A stretch of DNA of 64,000 nt from Fallopia convolvulus (taxonomy: Eukaryota > Streptophyta > Magnoliopsida > Caryophyllales > Polygonaceae): the NCBI GenBank assembly GCA_964016875.1, contig OZ024729.1, forward strand, positions 22,464,494-22,528,493, read 5' to 3'. The notes beneath the pieces are model-generated. The model worked only from the letters and a program-made list of their open reading frames with translations, had not been told where the DNA came from and searched no databases. Numbering within the stretch: position 1 is the stretch's first letter; the number at the start of each line of letters is the position of its first letter. A program made the position numbers and the translations under genes. Positions 22,549 through 33,886 of the stretch are shown here, piece after piece.

Positions 22549-24000
22549 TGATGTTCGTGTTTTTAGTATGTTTTCTTAGTTTGTTAGGACTAGTTTTGAT
22601 AAGTTTAGGGTTAGTTTTGTGTATTTTTGGATAAGTTTGCATATTTTGTGAAAAGTATGGAAGCTACTCCGTTTTGTGTCTTTTTGTAGGTTTTAGCAAG
22701 GAAACGGTGCTTTTTGGAGCTAAATTTGGAATGCTATGGTGAAGGACGGAAGAATGCAAGATAAGAGAGTCGAAGTCAAGCTTTTAGAGAGAGAGAGTGA
22801 TGAAGAAGTCAATATCCAGGCTCGTTAACGAGCCCTCAAAATAGGTTTTTCGAGAAATCTTAGTGATAACCTACCGATCCTGTGCGGAAATTTATTCCGT
22901 GTCGGTAGAGGTGTTTTTGATGAGTTTTAGGGTTATTATGTTTTATTTTAGGTCTTGTTATCTTTCTAGGTTTTATTTCTATCTTTTTAGAATAGGTTTC
23001 TATCTTTTAGGAAAGTTTTTATCTTATATCTTTATTTATTTAGATAGCTTTATTAGTATAAATACTCTTCTTCATAGCCTAGAGAAGGGGTGGAAAGGTA
23101 GGCAGAAAGGAAGAGAGGAGCCGAGAGAGAGAAAAGGGTCGGAGATTGAGATCGGGTTCGGTGGAACGAGAGTTTGTTGGGTCGTTAATCACGGTTTTTG
23201 ATTCGGTTTTGTGTTTTTCGGTTTCTTTCGAATTTCTGTAAGACGTTTATTTTTCTTATTAATTTGAAGTAGTTGTTTGTTTTCAATATTTTCTCTTGTT
23301 GAATTTATTTGTTTCTTAGTTATGAGTAGTGAGTAGTTTTCCTATCTAGGGTCGGGGTTTAAACCCGGCATAGTTATGCATGGTTTGATGAGTAAGATGA
23401 CGTGTTGAATGCCTTTTATCTATTTTTGAGATTGCTTGTTGTGTTTATACCTAGATGAGAGTCAAGGTAGTTTGAGTTTTTAACTTGATTGAAAGAGAAA
23501 GTTATAGACTTGAAGGTTGATATTGTTTGAATACGAAAGTTTCAAGCTTTAGATCCAAAACAAGTGATTGAGTGAATTAATTTATGAGAGTAGATTAACT
23601 TACTTGCTAGTCAATGAAAGTTGATGAATTTATCTATTTTAAGGCATGATCTTTATCTTCTTACGAGTTTATATGCATGACTATGTTGTGGTGACCCTTG
23701 TCCTAGATCTTTGTTTTTATTTGAATTCTTCTAGATCGTATTCGTTACTGAGTTCGTAGCCTCGGTACCGAACCTGTTTAGGTCGTTATTGTTAGTTAGT
23801 TGTTTGCGTTGGTTCATTAACGACCGTGGCAAAGTCGTTAACGAGGTTGATCGTGAGTATTTTGCTTGTTTTTGTTTGATTTTTTTATAGTTGATAGATA
23901 AACAAACCTTGCTTCTCGTGGAACGATCCTGACTCCCCTATACTCAGCGGGGTCTTGACTTATAAATTTATTTATTGTCCATAGTAAATGCCTGTCAACA
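22549..24000 (+). repeat. 5' LTR of element B
   Basis: 1452 bp, TGATGTTCG to GTCAACA. TATAAATA at 23,057-23,064. Compared with the 3' LTR it lacks about 14 bp near the start and has one U3 palindrome (22,822) where the 3' LTR has two. A degenerate plus exact pair lies at 23,814 and 23,835. Otherwise the two LTRs differ at only a small number of positions, indicating a fairly recent insertion. Confidence 0.93.
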
Positions 24001-24003
24001 AAT

Positions 24004-24021
24004 TGGCGTCGTTGCTAGGGA
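24004..24021 (+). promoter_or_regulatory. primer-binding site of element B
   Basis: TGGCGTCGTTGCTAGGG starts three bases after the 5' LTR. Ty3/gypsy elements of this lineage use a TGGCGCCGTTGCC-type site complementary to a tRNA 3' end; one base differs here (GTC for GCC). Confidence 0.75.
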
Positions 24022-24115
24022 AGCAACGAGTTTGTTTGTTTATCTGTGGGTTTGGGAATAGCCCGACCCCGTTTTTGTTTTTAATTTTTGTTTTCTTTGT
24101 CTGTTTTCTCAGCGT

Positions 24116-26944
24116 ATGCCGGTAGGACGTTGAAGGCTCGAATTTGACAACGCTGGTTATTATTCAGAACCTGAACGTTCCCTGCACCGTAGACGCCGAG
24201 AGAACCGAGCCATGGCCACACCTGAAGAGATGGCTCGTCAGTTGGAAGTCCTCCAAAACCAGATGGAGGCATTGAAAACCGAGAAGGAAGACGTTGTTGC
24301 CGAGGCTGAGCGTCAATGAGTTAACAATGCTCATCTACAGGAAGAGCTGAATGCCAATCCGAGGAATGCCAAACAATACATGCATCCAGAACTGAGGGTG
24401 CCAGAATCACCAATTGTGCTTCCGGAGATAGAGAAACCATTTGAGATTAAGTCTCAATTTATATCCTTGATTAAGCGGGCTCAGTTTGAAGGGAAACCTA
24501 CTGAGTGCCCTATGGAGCATATTAGAAATTTTCTTGATTTATGTGACACCATAGCTGTTGAAAGTGACTCACTTGAATATGTTCTGTTAAAAGCTTTCAG
24601 GTCGTCTCTTGCTGAAAAGGCCCTGAGCTGGTTGGAGAGATTACCTCCTAAGTCTATCAGGACTTGGAAGAACTTGTATGATCAATTTCTTACAAAAATT
24701 TTCCCTCCTGCCAAGACAACGGAGCTGAGGAAGCGCATCACCTCCTATCACCAGCTGCCTAATGAGACTTTTGTTGAAACATGGGAAAGATTCAAAGAGA
24801 TGCTTAGACAGTGCCCCACTCATGGGCAACCTTTATATGTCCTTCAAGAAATCTTTTTCCAAGGTATCAACGCCGAGTCCAAGAACCGCATCAACACGCA
24901 TACAGCGTGCAGATTTATAGAGATGGACCCTACGGTTGCATGGGAATTGTTGGATAAGCTGTCTAATTATGATGCCATGTATGGAACCCAGCAAAATCCC
25001 CAGCCCCAGAAACGTCTCTACGTGCCTAACCGAGAAGAAGTTGACCCAGATGTTAAAAATCAGTTTCTACAAGACGAGGTCAACCGCCTGAAGAAGTAGG
25101 TAAGTTTTCTGAAATCCTCTCAATCCTGTCAAGAGTATGGCTCTTCTACCCATAATACTTCTGCTTGCACTAACATAGAGCAGGTAAGAGCTGTTGAGAC
25201 AATTACTGAAATGAATTACATGAGAGGCCCATACAGGAACCAGCCTAGTAATTTCGACAGGTCGAATAACTATCAGACGTGGGGCAATCAAAATTCAAAT
25301 CCAAGCTATGCAGCGCCTCCACCGGATAGACGACATGCGCCTTATCGACCTCTAGGCCATCAGGAGCCACCATCATGGGTACAAGGGTTACAGGAAAGCA
25401 TTAATGGAGTCCACAATAAAGTTAATGAAGTTCAAGCCAACCTTAACCACCAAAATAAAAGATGGGGAGAGTTCGATGTATGGAAGAAGAATGTTGATTC
25501 CCAACTAGGGAACCTTGCTGCACAGATTCCGAGGCCACAAGGGCAACTTCCAGGCCGTCCCGAAGAGAACCCTAAAAGAAAGATAGCAGCGGTACACCTT
25601 AGGAGTGGAAAGACACTACCCGAGCGGGTCCAAGTTGAGGACAAGACTGAATAGGACGCCACGGTTCAGCTCGGAAACGAGCCAGTGAGGGCGAGTACTG
25701 AACCAGCACACCATGGTGATGAGGCGCCGAGGGTACCTCACGACCTTAGTCCAGGTAAGTTTTCTAATCCGAGCCCTCCTCTCAATCCCAGGGTAGTTAA
25801 CGACCCCATCAGGGTCGGTAACGACCCACCGAGAATACCTAACGACCCTATTGTCGACCCGGTAACTTTACCTCTCGAGCCTAACTTGGTTCCGAGAATG
25901 GTGAAATCTCTTCCATTTCCCACTAAGAAATCCGTGGACTCTACTGAGAGTAAGTTCAAGTGTTTCGTAAAGATTCTTCAGGGCATTAATATTTTCATCC
26001 CATTCGCTGAGGCCCTAAGCAAAATGCTGGCTTACACGAAAATTTTGAAGGATATTCTTAGCAGGAAAAGATCCATCACAGAGTTGCAGGATGAAATCCG
26101 ATCTATTGCTCTTCCAGAAAAGTTAGGAGATCCAGGGAGATTTGCCATAACAATTGGCATAGGCGACCATAAATTCAAAGCTTTATGTGATCTGGGAGCC
26201 AGTGCTAGTTTACTTCCTCTCTCAATCTGGTCTAAAGCCAACATGGGACCACTAGAGCCTGTAGATATGAATCTCTACATGGCAGACGGATCATGTGTCA
26301 AAGCCACATGATTCATGGACGACTATCCTATTCAAGTCGGAAAATTCTTTATACCAAATGATTTCATCGTCCTCGACATGCCTGAAGACCCTCACGTCCC
26401 TATTATTTTAGGCAGACCATTCTTAGCTACAACAGGTGCTCGTGTCGAGGTGCGGAAAGGACTCCTCACTTTTGATATTGGAGAGGAACGCGTGGAATTC
26501 AGCCTGGACCAAAACACTAATGATCCAACTGCGGCAGCACAGATCGAGTTGAGCCAACCGGAACTCGACATAGCTGATCCTACCAAGCCTCCTCCAACTA
26601 CCAAAACGGACGAGAATTTCACACAAGTCCCTACCGAATCTCATGAGCCCATCACCGAAGCCCACATGCAAGGGTATAATCAAGGTGAGTACTCTGACTA
26701 TGAATTTGCTAATGCTGACTATGATTATTCTTCATACTTTGCTCCTACACCGTGCCACACTGTATATGCTACAGAGGAGTCCAGACCACCTTGGTTTTCG
26801 GATTTCACTAACCATTATGTAGGAATACCGGGCATACTGATAGAGGACAAAGGACCAAGTTTGGTGACTCGAGCGAATAATGCCTACAAAACTGAGCGTA
26901 GGGTACCTCAAGACCCCAACATATCTGCAAAGGAGCCACCTTGA
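24116..26944 (+). pseudogene. gag: gag-protease of element B, five in-frame stops
   Basis: One frame from ATG 24,116 to TAA-type end at 26,944 is broken by TGA at 24,131 and 24,317, TAG at 25,097 and 25,652, and TGA at 26,309. Domains in order: a basic start, a coiled-coil-like stretch (EEMARQLEVLQNQ), the retrotransposon gag core (about 24,440-24,990) and a decayed zinc knuckle in which one cysteine is tyrosine (CQEYGSSTHNTSAC). A linker with VVNDP-type palindrome codons follows, then the aspartic protease with CDLGASASLLPLS. After the protease the frame has an acidic tyrosine-rich linker and stops; the whole RT-to-integrase part is missing. The product would form capsid and process it. Most stops fit C-to-T or G-to-A changes. 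Confidence 0.9.
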
Positions 26945-26955
26945 ACAAGGTAAGT

Positions 26956-27002
26956 ACGTCGGGTTGACGACGTTAAAAATAGCGCTTACGGGAGGCAACC
27001 CG
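26956..27002 (+). promoter_or_regulatory. two-hairpin module after gag-protease (element B)
   Basis: Same module as in element A. Hairpin 1 has arms ACGTCG/CGACGT (26,956 and 26,968) with loop GGTTGA, differing from A only in the loop. Hairpin 2 has arms CGGG/CCCG (26,989 and 26,999) with loop AGGCAA. It is retained although the pol domains just upstream are gone. Confidence 0.6.
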
Positions 27003-27223
27003 CTTTTAGCATAGACTAGATTTTTCTTTTCTTTTATTAGATCTTTTTTTTCCTAGCTTTCTTCTGAGTTTTTTAGTAGTTTTTAGGATAGAAAAATAGG
27101 ATAGTTTTTGAGCTAACAAGATGCAGGAGAAGGGCTTGAAAATCATTCAAGGAGGCTATGGTGGCTCGTTAACGACCCACCCATGGTCGTTAACGACCCG
27201 GTTTGGCGAACCGACTCGGGCAG

Positions 27224-28180
27224 GTAAGTTTTATTTAACCCTAACCTATCTTCTATCTTTTACCCTATCTTCTATCTACCCTAGCCGCCTCTACCTACCC
27301 CCTCCTCCTATTTCTTCCCTCTCCTATTTAAACCCTTCTAAAAACTCCCAAAATCCTACTCTCAAATCCTCAAATCCCAAGCTCCAATTCCCTCAAAATT
27401 CTACCGAAGACCCTTCACCACCGATCGGAACCCCACCTTCACCGAACTTCGGAAAACGCCTCGTTACCGAAGCCCGCCGCCCCAGTTTTCCCACCGACGA
27501 GATCCAAGCTCGTTAACCATCCAAACTCGATCTTTGTTCTTCAATTTCTCAATCTTCCAATATGATTTCTAAACCCTAACTCTCTATTGCATGATTCATG
27601 GTTTTTAGGGTAGAAATTTCATATCTTGATTGTGTTTATAGAGGAGGTTTTTAGAATCGAATTGCATGTTTATTCTTGCCTGTGGGTTTTATATAAGTAC
27701 ATTGGTAGTGATTCTCGATCTAGGGAAGGTTATTCATGCTAGATTCTCCATTGCAATAATTTGATTAGAAAAGCATGAATTTTCTTGTTCTAGGAATTGA
27801 GTTTGATCCTCACCATGTTAATTTTGGGCAAATTACTAGCATGTGCGGGATGGGCAATTGAGCAAGTATGGGGTGCGTATACCCGATTGTGTGTCTAGTG
27901 TAGGATTTTAGAGGATGCATGCTTGATTCATGGCTTAATTTTAAAGTTGATAACACTCGGATTCTGCGAACTGATTCGGGACAGGTCGTTAACGATTCGC
28001 CCAGGCTCGTTAACGACCCTGCGTATCTTCAAAGCTTAAAAACTAGTCCATAATCGATTAACGACCTAATTGGGTAGTTAACGAATATTTCCGAGGGCTA
28101 TTTTGAGAACAAGTATGGGGCTCTGGTCTATCTACTTGAATGGATCTTATCTTGGAAAAAAAATCATAATTGTTTTATAG
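27224..28180 (+). other. predicted intron before the env-like gene (element B)
   Basis: Donor CAG/GTAAGT at 27,224 and acceptor TTTTATAG ending 28,180, five bases before the env-like ATG. A short frame opening at ATG 27,121 reaches the donor, and across the predicted junction it continues in phase with the env-like ORF. Splicing would therefore give a longer product with about 35 extra N-terminal residues encoded partly by a palindrome pair. Confidence 0.5.
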
Positions 28181-28185
28181 ATCAC

Positions 28186-29763
28186 ATGGCAAGTTCAAGC
28201 CGAGCCGCTACCCGAGCCCAAAAGAAGAAGAGGAATCAAAGGTCCCCATCTCCACCTCGCATGGATAACGTGATCTTGCGCACTCAAGGGCAAGCGGACC
28301 GATACAATGCCATCCTAGACAAGGACCATAACACTCGGTGGTTCTCAAGGTCAAGTGCTAAAGCCATAGGGATCTATGAGGATGTTAAGGAGGCCTTTTC
28401 TATTCTTGGTGCTACTCATTTGCTGAAGAAGAATTTACCACACTTTCCGGCTCTCACATCCGAGTTTCTGGCCACTCTTGAGACGAGTTTTCCGACGAAG
28501 AATTCGGCGGGACGCATCCGATTTATGCTCGGCAATGTGAACCGAGAGTATACTATGGCGGAGTTCAATGCTATTCTGGAGCTCCCAAATCCATCTCGAG
28601 ATTACAGTCTCAAAGATTAAAAGGTGACGAGGACTTGGAGCTACATCACCGGGGAGGTAGAGCCCACCTCTGCGGCACTATCCGGGGCAAACATCATCAA
28701 CCCCATATTCAGAATCATCCTCCGAGTCCTAGCCGCCACATTCTGGCCAAAGAGGGAGCTGGACAGGCCAACAAGGACAGAAGTTGCATGCCTTCGCACT
28801 GTTCTTTTTTAGGAGCCCGCCCCATTGAATTTGGGGTATGAATGGCTTTATTATGTGGAGAAGTCAACCAAGTCAAAGGAAGTTTGGTGCGGGAACCTGG
28901 TTAGTCTCCTGGAGACCAATCTTGGAGTCGATCTCACCCGCTACACGCCGGCGCACGCTCAGCTGCTCAACCGGAACTATTGGTTTAGCTCCGGTATTTT
29001 CACTCAACTTCGAGATGGGTATATTACTAAAGTGCAAGGTCGAAATGTCGTGCCCACCCGAGACAAGTTTGAGCTACTTTACGTACCGAATTGGTACGAG
29101 GCATGGACGGGGCATGCATTCCCGTTAGAGCCCAAGCCGGAGGATGAGCTATCACTTAGGCCGTGTGAGACAAGATTTGAGCGAGAAGGAGAAGCAATGG
29201 ATGAAGAAGAAGATGAGACTGAAGAGGCAGCTACTGAGGGAGGTACAGAGGAGCTCGACATCGAGGAGGATGACCTCGATACAGAAATTTTGGGCACCAA
29301 TGTCTTCGTTAACGAGCCTACCAGGGTCGTTAACGACCACTTCGAGGCTTCTACCGACGCTCCTACCGAGGCACACAGCTTCGGTAACGACCCGCCGAGA
29401 GCATCTAACAACCCCCTACAGCCCCCTATCGACCCTCACTCTTATGGTCTCGTGCCATACAACCCGGTGCTTTACCAAGACCACTTCCAGCCTCACTATC
29501 AACCACCTCCTCAGCCCGAGTACACTGGATCGAGTATCCCGCCTCCATAGGCCGAAGATCTTTATGCTCAGATGCAACAACTTCACCTCCAGCAGAACCA
29601 TATTCATAGGAGGATGGATAGATGGGAGACTGTCTATTCCGCTCGCATGACACTTGAGGATGATAGGCATCGCCAGAGAGAGACGGATGATGCAGAGCGC
29701 TGGAGGACGATGTACGACTTCATGGGAAACTTCGAGCATTACTTTCCACCACCCAACCGTTGA
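28186..29763 (+). pseudogene. env-like (Athila ORF-1 type) gene of element B, three stops
   Basis: A single frame of 526 codons from ATG 28,186 to the stop at 29,761-29,763, with nonsense codons at 28,618 (TAA), 28,810 (TAG) and 29,548 (TAG). Each position has a sense codon in element A. The layout is as in A: basic start, conserved Athila ORF-1 core, acidic run (about 29,190-29,290), VNEP/VVND palindrome codons at 29,306 and 29,327, a proline/tyrosine-rich stretch, and a charged C-terminal helix (HRQRETDDAERWRTMYDF). Function in the family is unproven; this copy would make only truncated products. Confidence 0.88.
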
Positions 29764-31464
29764 TGCAGTTTGAAGAGTTTCCTTGTTTTATGCTTTTTAA
29801 GACTTTGTAAGTTTTTATGTTTTTCTTTTCTTATTTTCTTTTGCCTTTCTTTTCTTCTTATTTTTTTTCTTACAGTGGGGACACTGTAATTTTAAGTATG
29901 GGGTGGGAAAGAGTAGAAAACCTGTTTGTCTTGTGTCTTGTTTGTTTTATGTGTTTTATGTGTTTAATTTATCTTAAGTAGGCTTATTAATTGAAAATAA
30001 AAAAAATAAAAAATTTTTTGAAAAAAATCCAAAAAGAGTATTAGAATTGATAGATATCCCTTTCTTATGGTTCTATGATAGTTAGTTGCTAACATGATCA
30101 TATAATTCCTTGCAAGCATGTCTTTGATAATATAGCCGGATTCTTAATTTAAGGTTGTTTTTTTAGGAAGGAATAGCATTTGATGAAATTGAGCATGTAT
30201 ACTTTTTAGCATAAGTGATGCAATCCAAAAATTGCTACCCAGTGAGTTATTTTTGGCCTTATAGGGTGAACATTAAAAATCCCTCTTCTTTTCTTGTGTG
30301 ATTTACTCTCTATATGCATATTATCTCTTGGAATTGTTATGGTTATCTATTACTTGAGACCTATATAAGATTTATAGTTCATTACTTGTGAAGATTAGAT
30401 GATGGAGAACTTTTTCATAAGCCATGTTAATCCATATCCACCCTTACATGATTCTTCTTTTTGAAGCCAATTTGAGCCTGGAGCCTTTTACTTTTAGCTC
30501 CACAAATTTATTCCCTAGCCGAGATAAGCTTGACTCTATCCGGGGATTAGGACTTAGTTTGGAGAGGTATGTTTTGTTGAGTGCAATGTTATGTTTGGTT
30601 TGAAAATTGAGGGATTGATGGGAAGGGTAGAGTGGAAGTCTCTTGTTTTTAAAGTTAAAAAAATAGAGATCTCTTGGTATAAAAGATGCACAAAAGAAAG
30701 TTGTTAGGAAAGAGGAGGAGTACACGATGAAGCTCGGTAACGACCATGTTGGCTCGTTAACGAGGCAGCGAAGAAAAAAAATGAGCTGAAAGAAGAAAAA
30801 AAGAGAAAGAAGAAGTAAGTAGTGCATGTGTGTTTAATATTCTAAACCAGAGATTCTTTTGGGTAGAGTTATGAGACTTTCTAGGATATATTGGGTGAGT
30901 GAAGAATAAGTGCATAAAGGAAAGAGTGAGTTTGGTATATGTTCTTCTTGAGAGTTTTGTGTATGTGTGAGTTTTTAGGAGTCTTTTGAATCCCGGATAT
31001 TATTAGCACCACATAACCAAAATAATTTCCACGCCTATTTGTCTTTACCAAGCCCCATTACAACTGGGCCGAATGGAAACTTCTATGAAGTTTTTCATTG
31101 AGCCCCATAAGTTCTCTTGATGAATTTTTGCTTGTTTTGACTAATCTTAGGTGGAGAGTTTGGTGATATAAGTTCCAATTTCTATGAGTTTTTGTATATA
31201 AGATGAGTTGAGAGTTGAATTTATAAGCCTAATCACTTGAGAGTTGAGTGAAACACATATATCCCTTGTGAGGTTGGATTGTATTTGCTTATGTCTATTT
31301 GGTGCATATATGTGTGATGACATTAATAGTCATTTGCTATTTTCTTCTATATGTTTTGATGTTGCTTTTTAGATGATGGCTATAGTTTGATGAGTATGTT
31401 TGTTTGGTTTTGATTAATGTTTAGTGATTGCTTGAGGACAAGCAAGTCTAAGTATGGGGTATTT
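29764..31464 (+). other. 3' untranslated region of element B, hairpin and polypurine tract
   Basis: Colinear with 6,796-8,509 of element A. The GGGA hairpin with arms TTACAGTG/CACTGTAA lies at 29,870-29,889, and AAGTATGGGG follows at 29,894. A palindrome pair is at 30,734 (variant TCGGTAACGA) and 30,754. The polypurine tract AAGTATGGGG at 31,450-31,459 precedes the LTR. No conserved reading frame. Confidence 0.7.
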
Positions 31465-32947
31465 TGATGTTCGTGTTTTTAGTATAGTTTTTAGTATGTT
31501 TTCTTAGTTTGTTAGGACTAGTTTTGATAAGTTTAGGGTTAGTTTTGTGTGTTTTTGGATAAGTTTGCATATTTTGTGAAAAGTATGGAAGCTACTCCGT
31601 TTTGTGTCTTTTTGTAGGTTTTAGCAAGGAAACGGTGCTTTTTGGAGCTAAATTTGGAATGCTATGGTGAAGGACGGAAGAATGCAAGATAAGAGAGTCG
31701 AAGTCAAGCTTTCAGAGAGAGAGTGATGAAGAAGTCAATATCCAGGCTCGTTAACGAGGCTGTGAGGGCTCGTTAACGAGGTTACGAGATAGGTTTTTCG
31801 AGAAATCTTAGTGATAACCTACCGATCCTGTGCGGAAATTTATTCCGTGTCGGTATAGGTGTTTTTGATGAGTTTTAGGGTTATTATGTTTTATTTTAGG
31901 TCTTGTTATCTTTCTAGGTTTTATTTCTATCTTTTTAGAATAGGTTTCTATCTTTTAGGAAAGTTTTTATCTTATATCTTTATTTATTTAGATAGCTTTA
32001 TTAGTATAAATACCCTTCTTTATAGCCTAGAGAAGGGGTGGCAAGGTAGGCAGAAAGGAAGAGAGGAGCCGAGAGAGAGAAAAGGGTCAGAGATTGAGAT
32101 CGGGTTCGGTGGAACGAGAGTTTGCTGGGGTCGTTAATCACGGTTTTTGATTCGGTTTTGTGTTTTTCGGTTTCTTTCGAATTTCTGTAAGACGTTTATT
32201 TTTCTTATTAATTTGAAGTAGTTGTTTGTTTTCAATATTTTCTCTTGTTGAATTTATTTGTTTCTTAGTTATGAGTAGTGAGTAGTTTTCCTATCTAGGG
32301 TCGGGGTTTAAACCCGGCATAGTTATGCATGGTTTGATGAGTAAGATGACGTGTTGAATGCCTTTTATCTATTTTTGAGATTGCTTGTTGTGTTTATACC
32401 TAGATGAGAGTCAAGGTAGTTTGAGTTTTTAACTTGATTGAAAGAGAAAGTTATAGACTTGAAGGTTGATATTGTTTGAATACGAAAGTTTCAAGCTTTA
32501 GATCCAAAACAAGTGATTGAGTGAATTAATTTATGAGAGTAGATTAACTTACTTGCTAGTCAATGAAAGTTGATGAATTTATCTATTTTAAGGCATGGTC
32601 TTTATCTTCTTACGAGTTTATATGCATGACTATGTTGTAGTGACCCTTGTTCTAGATCTTTGTTTTTTATTTGAATTCTTCTAGATCGTATTCGACTGAG
32701 TTCGTAGCCTCGGTACCGAACCTGTTTAGGTCGTTATTTTTAGTTAGTTGTTTGCGTTGGTTCGTTAACGACCCTGACAAAGTCGTTAACGAGGCTGATC
32801 ATGAGTATTTTGCTTGTTTTTGTTTGATTTTTTATAGTTGATAGATAAACAAACCTTGCTTCTCGTGGAACGATCCTGACTCCCCTATACTCAGCGGGGT
32901 CTTGACTTATAAATTTATTTGTTGTCCAGAGTAAAGGCCCGTCAACT
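31465..32947 (+). repeat. 3' LTR of element B
   Basis: 1483 bp, from TGATGTTCG to GTCAACT; the last base is T where the 5' LTR has A. TATAAATA at 32,005-32,012. Palindromes at 31,748 and 31,770 in U3 and at 32,762 and 32,783 (21 bp apart) near the end. Confidence 0.93.
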
Positions 32948-32952
32948 GATCC

Positions 32953-33881
32953 CACTAAATTTAATTTTATAATTTGTGAAACCCTAAAATAACACACACT
33001 AAATACGGGAATTTGATTATGTTTATATTTGATTATATAAAAATACAAACTCGTGGGTTTTTTATCCTAAGGGGATTTGATTATTTTTGCATTTGATTAT
33101 ATAAAAATACAAATTCTCGGGTTTTCGATCCTAAGATCGAAACGCACTTTGATTACTAGATATTGCTTTCCTCCCCCTCGTTATCTCAATATTTTATTCT
33201 TTTATTCACGCTCGGAGACTTAATGTTTTTATAGACTTTCTGCCGTAAATAGCACGATCTCCTAGGATGATCGACATGTCGAATCTCGGTCAACAAGAAA
33301 TAGTCTTAACCTTAGAGATGGTTTTTAACCTTTTTTATTCCATGCCTTCCCTTATTTATAGAATATGGAAACCTTCAACTCTTTTAATGAGCGATGTGGG
33401 AAAGTGTTAAATTGGAAATACTCCATACCAAGTAAGCTTTATTCATTTAAACATGCATGAAGGTCTTTGATTGGATCGAACAAAGCATGTCACATGACTT
33501 TTAAGGTTGATTTTGGAAAGAAGCTGCTAGTTGATTTTTCTCACTGGGCCAAAGCCCATTTATTTTATTACTTGGTCTAAGCGCACAAGATGGTGTTTAC
33601 TTCAGAGTGAGAGAATAAATTGGGAAAGTTTCATTTTTTTTAAATAAAAATAAGTAAAAATGGAGTGGTTTAACGACTACTCTCCTGCGGAAAATTGGGA
33701 GAGTTTTATTTTTCTCACTTGGCCAAAGCCCATTTATTCTATTCATTTTATATATTAAAATCTATGCGTTGTGAGTGGTCTAATGACTACTCTCCTAATC
33801 GTTAGCGGCTCAGCTTCCTCCTCCCGTCTTGGTCCCCCAAATCTCAATCTCCTGCGGAAAATTAGAAGAAAGAGAAGATTG
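32953..33881. other. AT-rich DNA with short direct repeats, no gene
   Basis: A unit of about 60 bp with TTGATTATATAAAAATACAAA and CTCGxGGTTTT occurs at 33,027 and 33,090. Blocks with GACTACTCTCCT and CTGCGGAAAATT recur at about 33,675, 33,785 and 33,850. These look like remnants of old repeats. Confidence 0.4.
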
Positions 33882-33886
33882 GATGC

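Larger units (their letters stand above)
22549..32947 (+). mobile_element. complete non-autonomous Athila-type element B, TSD GATCC
   Basis: Two closely matching LTRs (22,549-24,000 and 31,465-32,947) bound the element. GATCC flanks it at 22,544-22,548 and 32,948-32,952. Inside are a primer-binding site, gag-protease, an env-like ORF and a long 3' untranslated region. RT, RNase H and integrase are absent: the frame goes from protease through a short acidic, tyrosine-rich linker to a motif (PPWFSDFTNHYVG) that in element A lies just before integrase. Mobility would need enzymes from a relative such as A. It has 13 exact copies of TCGTTAACGA. Confidence 0.92.
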
